Part shown: in pieces, positions 62,155 to 64,000 of the stretch
How the letters are laid out: every line of letters starts with the position of its first letter
Position numbering within the stretch: the first letter of the stretch is position 1
Assembly: GCA_036278715.1 (NCBI GenBank)
Contig: DASUKN010000082.1
Location: forward strand, 9,469-73,468
Direction of reading: 5' to 3'
Source of the DNA: Udaeobacter sp025935755
Lineage (GTDB): Bacteria > Verrucomicrobiota > Verrucomicrobiia > Chthoniobacterales > UBA10450
Length of the DNA stretch: 64,000 nucleotides
Program-made: the position numbers and the translations under genes
Notes under the pieces: generated by a model
Databases searched by the model: none
Told to the model about the DNA's origin: nothing
The model's input: the letters and a program-made list of their open reading frames with translations, nothing else

Positions 62155-64000
62155 ATGCCTGAGAACCAAATACCGCTGAGATGTATCGCCGCGATATTCG
62201 GCATCGCCACGCTGTGTATCGGCGAAGGACGCGCGCAGGTTAACGTTACGCAGGAGCACAACAATCTTTCCCGGAACGGTGTGTACGTTGACCCTGCGTT
62301 CACACCTTCCGCGGCGGCAAACCTGGTGCGCGACCTGAACTTCGACGGGACGATCTCCGGCAACGTTTACGCTCAACCCCTCTACATTGAGGGTGGGCCG
62401 AATGGCCCAATGATCATTGCGGTAACCGAATCGAATAACGTTTATGCGTTGAATGCGGTCACCGGTGCCGTGGTCTGGCAGCGCAATATGGGGCCTGCTG
62501 TTAGTTCCGGTCTTCCATGCGGAAATATCAACCCTGTCGGTATCACCGGTACACCCGTGGTCGACCTCCCTTCGCGAGCACTTTTCTTTGATGCGTTAAT
62601 CGACGGAGCAACGAAAAAGCATTTTATCTATTCTTTGAACGTGGACACCGGTGCGACGAATCCCGGCTGGCCCGTGGACGTGAACGCTGCTGCCATCTAC
62701 AATGGCACGTTCAATTCACTGGTCCAGGAAGAGCGCGGGGCACTGGCTCTCGTGAACGGGATCGTCTACGTCGCTTACTCCGGATATGCTGGAGACTGCG
62801 GCAACTATCACGGCTGGGTAGTCGGCGTAAACATTAATACTCCTTCTATCGTTAAAGCTTGGGCAACGACTGCGATCGGCGGCGGAATTTGGGGGCACGG
62901 AGGTGTCGCGAGCGATGGCACCAACATGTTTGTTGTTACTGGTAACACCTTTAACACAGGCGGTAACTGGATGGGAGGCGAAGCAATCATCCGGCTGCAA
63001 TCCGGACCCACGTGGACCGGTCAGACTAGCGATTATTGGGCGCCGACGAATTGGTTAAGTCTGGACAACAGCGACACCGATGTCGGAGGCGTTAGCGCCA
63101 CAATAATCGATGTACCTGGTGCTGCGCCTTCTCAGCTCGTGCTTGCACTCGGTAAAGATCGCAATGCATACCTCTTGAATCGGAGCAATCTAGGCGGGAT
63201 CACTGCACCAGTAGCACAGACAAGTGTATCGGGTACGACCCTCCGCGGCACATCGGCTGTTACGTACCGCACCAATCAGGGCACGTATTTCGCTTTTCAT
63301 GACGATGGCAATGCAGTGACTGCTTACAGGATCACTGCAACAAACCCGCCAGGCATTGTGAGTGCGTGGAGCATGGGTCAGAACGGGCGGGGTTCCCCAT
63401 GGGTCACAACAACCGATGGCACGAACAACGCCATTGTTTGGGTCGCTGGAGTACAAGGCGACCAGCGACTGCACGGTTACAACGCAGATACCGGCGCGGT
63501 TATATACACAGGTGGTGGCACAAACGAGGTAATGACGGGCACGCGCCAATGGAACACAGGTATCGCGGCGCGCGGCAGAATGTACTATGCGGCAGATAAT
63601 AAGGTCTATGCTTTCCGTCTAGCGACACCGACACCTACACCTACATCTACTGCCACGGCGACGGCCACGGCAACGTCAACTCCGATCTCAACTCCGACAC
63701 CTACTCCACGTCCAAGCCCCACACCAACAGCGACCGCTGCACCTACTGCCACGCCAACGCCGGGGCAAATCATGCTCTCGGCGCGCGGTTACAAAGTGCA
63801 GGGGCGACACACCGTGGATCTCACCTGGAGCGGAGCGACTTCGAGCAGCGTTGATGTTTACCGAAATGGAATGCGCACTGCCACAGTCCCGAACACTGGA
63901 GCATCGACCGATTCGCCCGGAGGACGAGGCCATGCCACGTACACCTACAAAGTGTGCAACGCGGGAACCCAAAACTGCTCTAATCAGGTGACGGTATCGT
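62155..64000 (+). CDS. Secreted PQQ-propeller-like protein, cut by window end
   Basis: Open for 615 codons to the window end. Signal peptide (CIAAIFGIATLCIGEGRA), then a beta-propeller with PQQ/BamB-like blades: NVYALNAVTGAVVWQRNMG, YLLNRSNLGG, RLHGYNADTGAVIYTGGG and MYYAADNKVYAFRL. A Thr/Pro/Ala linker (63628-63765) and the start of a fibronectin-like domain (VDLTWSGATSSSVDVYRNG, TYTYKVCNAG) follow. The same linker style as the previous gene suggests a related surface function. No quinoprotein catalytic residues can be named. Confidence 0.8.
   Translation, partial: MPENQIPLRCIAAIFGIATLCIGEGRAQVNVTQEHNNLSRNGVYVDPAFTPSAAANLVRDLNFDGTISGNVYAQPLYIEGGPNGPMIIAVTESNNVYALNAVTGAVVWQRNMGPAVSSGLPCGNINPVGITGTPVVDLPSRALFFDALIDGATKKHFIYSLNVDTGATNPGWPVDVNAAAIYNGTFNSLVQEERGALALVNGIVYVAYSGYAGDCGNYHGWVVGVNINTPSIVKAWATTAIGGGIWGHGGVASDGTNMFVVTGNTFNTGGNWMGGEAIIRLQSGPTWTGQTSDYWAPTNWLSLDNSDTDVGGVSATIIDVPGAAPSQLVLALGKDRNAYLLNRSNLGGITAPVAQTSVSGTTLRGTSAVTYRTNQGTYFAFHDDGNAVTAYRITATNPPGIVSAWSMGQNGRGSPWVTTTDGTNNAIVWVAGVQGDQRLHGYNADTGAVIYTGGGTNEVMTGTRQWNTGIAARGRMYYAADNKVYAFRLATPTPTPTSTATATATATSTPISTPTPTPRPSPTPTATAAPTATPTPGQIMLSARGYKVQGRHTVDLTWSGATSSSVDVYRNGMRTATVPNTGASTDSPGGRGHATYTYKVCNAGTQNCSNQVTVS
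63628..63765. repeat. Thr/Pro/Ala linker microrepeats
   Basis: Short ACACCTACACCT and GCCACGGCGACGGCCACGGC runs encode the linker of the last gene, similar in composition to 61456-61665. Confidence 0.7.

Noticed and set aside
1..64000. tRNA and rRNA genes
   Set aside because: A reading of both strands for the T-loop GTTCRANYC context in cloverleaf surroundings and for rRNA landmarks gave nothing convincing; a dedicated covariance search would be decisive.

Overview
The window looks like chromosomal DNA of a Gram-negative bacterium of the PVC group, most likely Verrucomicrobiota (Chthoniobacterales-like). This is an inference from gene content: a long, three-domain IspG, a zinc-ribbon/TPR Ser/Thr kinase, a SurA-like chaperone, secreted proteins with Thr/Pro linkers, and very many short palindromic repeats between and inside genes. 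No rRNA, tRNA, CRISPR array, classical IS element or prophage was seen.

Layout. 1-6.3 kb: TPR kinase, a two-domain CbiX-like chelatase, a GAF protein, a DR2241-like Fe-S protein and an amidohydrolase. 6.3-8.6 kb: a decayed membrane/spermidine-synthase-like gene. 8.6-19.2 kb: rpoN, a LOG-family protein, a lipid kinase, ldhA, a ZIP transporter, lysA, small secreted or membrane proteins, and agmatine deiminase. 19.3-24.2 kb: an HMA protein, an SGNH hydrolase, then the glycolytic run gap-pgk-tpiA. 24.3-25.6 kb: a broken tail-fibre/S74-type gene. 25.8-31.3 kb: miaA-hflX, an uncalled 49-residue basic protein, ybeY, and plsC-cdsA on the minus strand. 31.5-41.8 kb: second cdsA, dxr, rseP, ispG, a UvrD-type helicase and malQ. 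41.9-47.9 kb: sulfurtransferase, a secreted amidohydrolase, CDGSH protein, S9 peptidase and an L,D-transpeptidase lipoprotein. 48.3-56.0 kb: DAHP synthase, mfd, a SurA-like isomerase, a frameshifted pdxA and an ABC-2 permease. 56.1-59.4 kb: a SucC-like gene and a SucD/citrate-synthase fusion that together resemble ATP-citrate lyase. 59.5-64.0 kb: two large secreted proteins with Thr/Pro/Ala linkers, the second running off the window.

The dominant unusual feature is repeat biology at two levels. First, several families of GC-rich palindromes that also occur between genes are found inside housekeeping reading frames (cbiX, an amidohydrolase, lysA, dxr, ispG twice, the helicase, the S9 peptidase twice, mfd four times), without breaking them. 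For three families present in two genes each, both copies are read in the same frame. This resembles the protein-coding palindromic elements known from Rickettsia.

Second, three small ORFs (one four-helix-bundle protein and two GxxExxY proteins) each sit between two co-directional housekeeping genes. Each is flanked by imperfect inverted repeats built from a short repeated word, a different word for each locus. ORF-less copies of such short-period palindromes occur elsewhere, and one family supplies the start codon of the next gene twice. Together they look like a set of very small gene cassettes and their empty forms.
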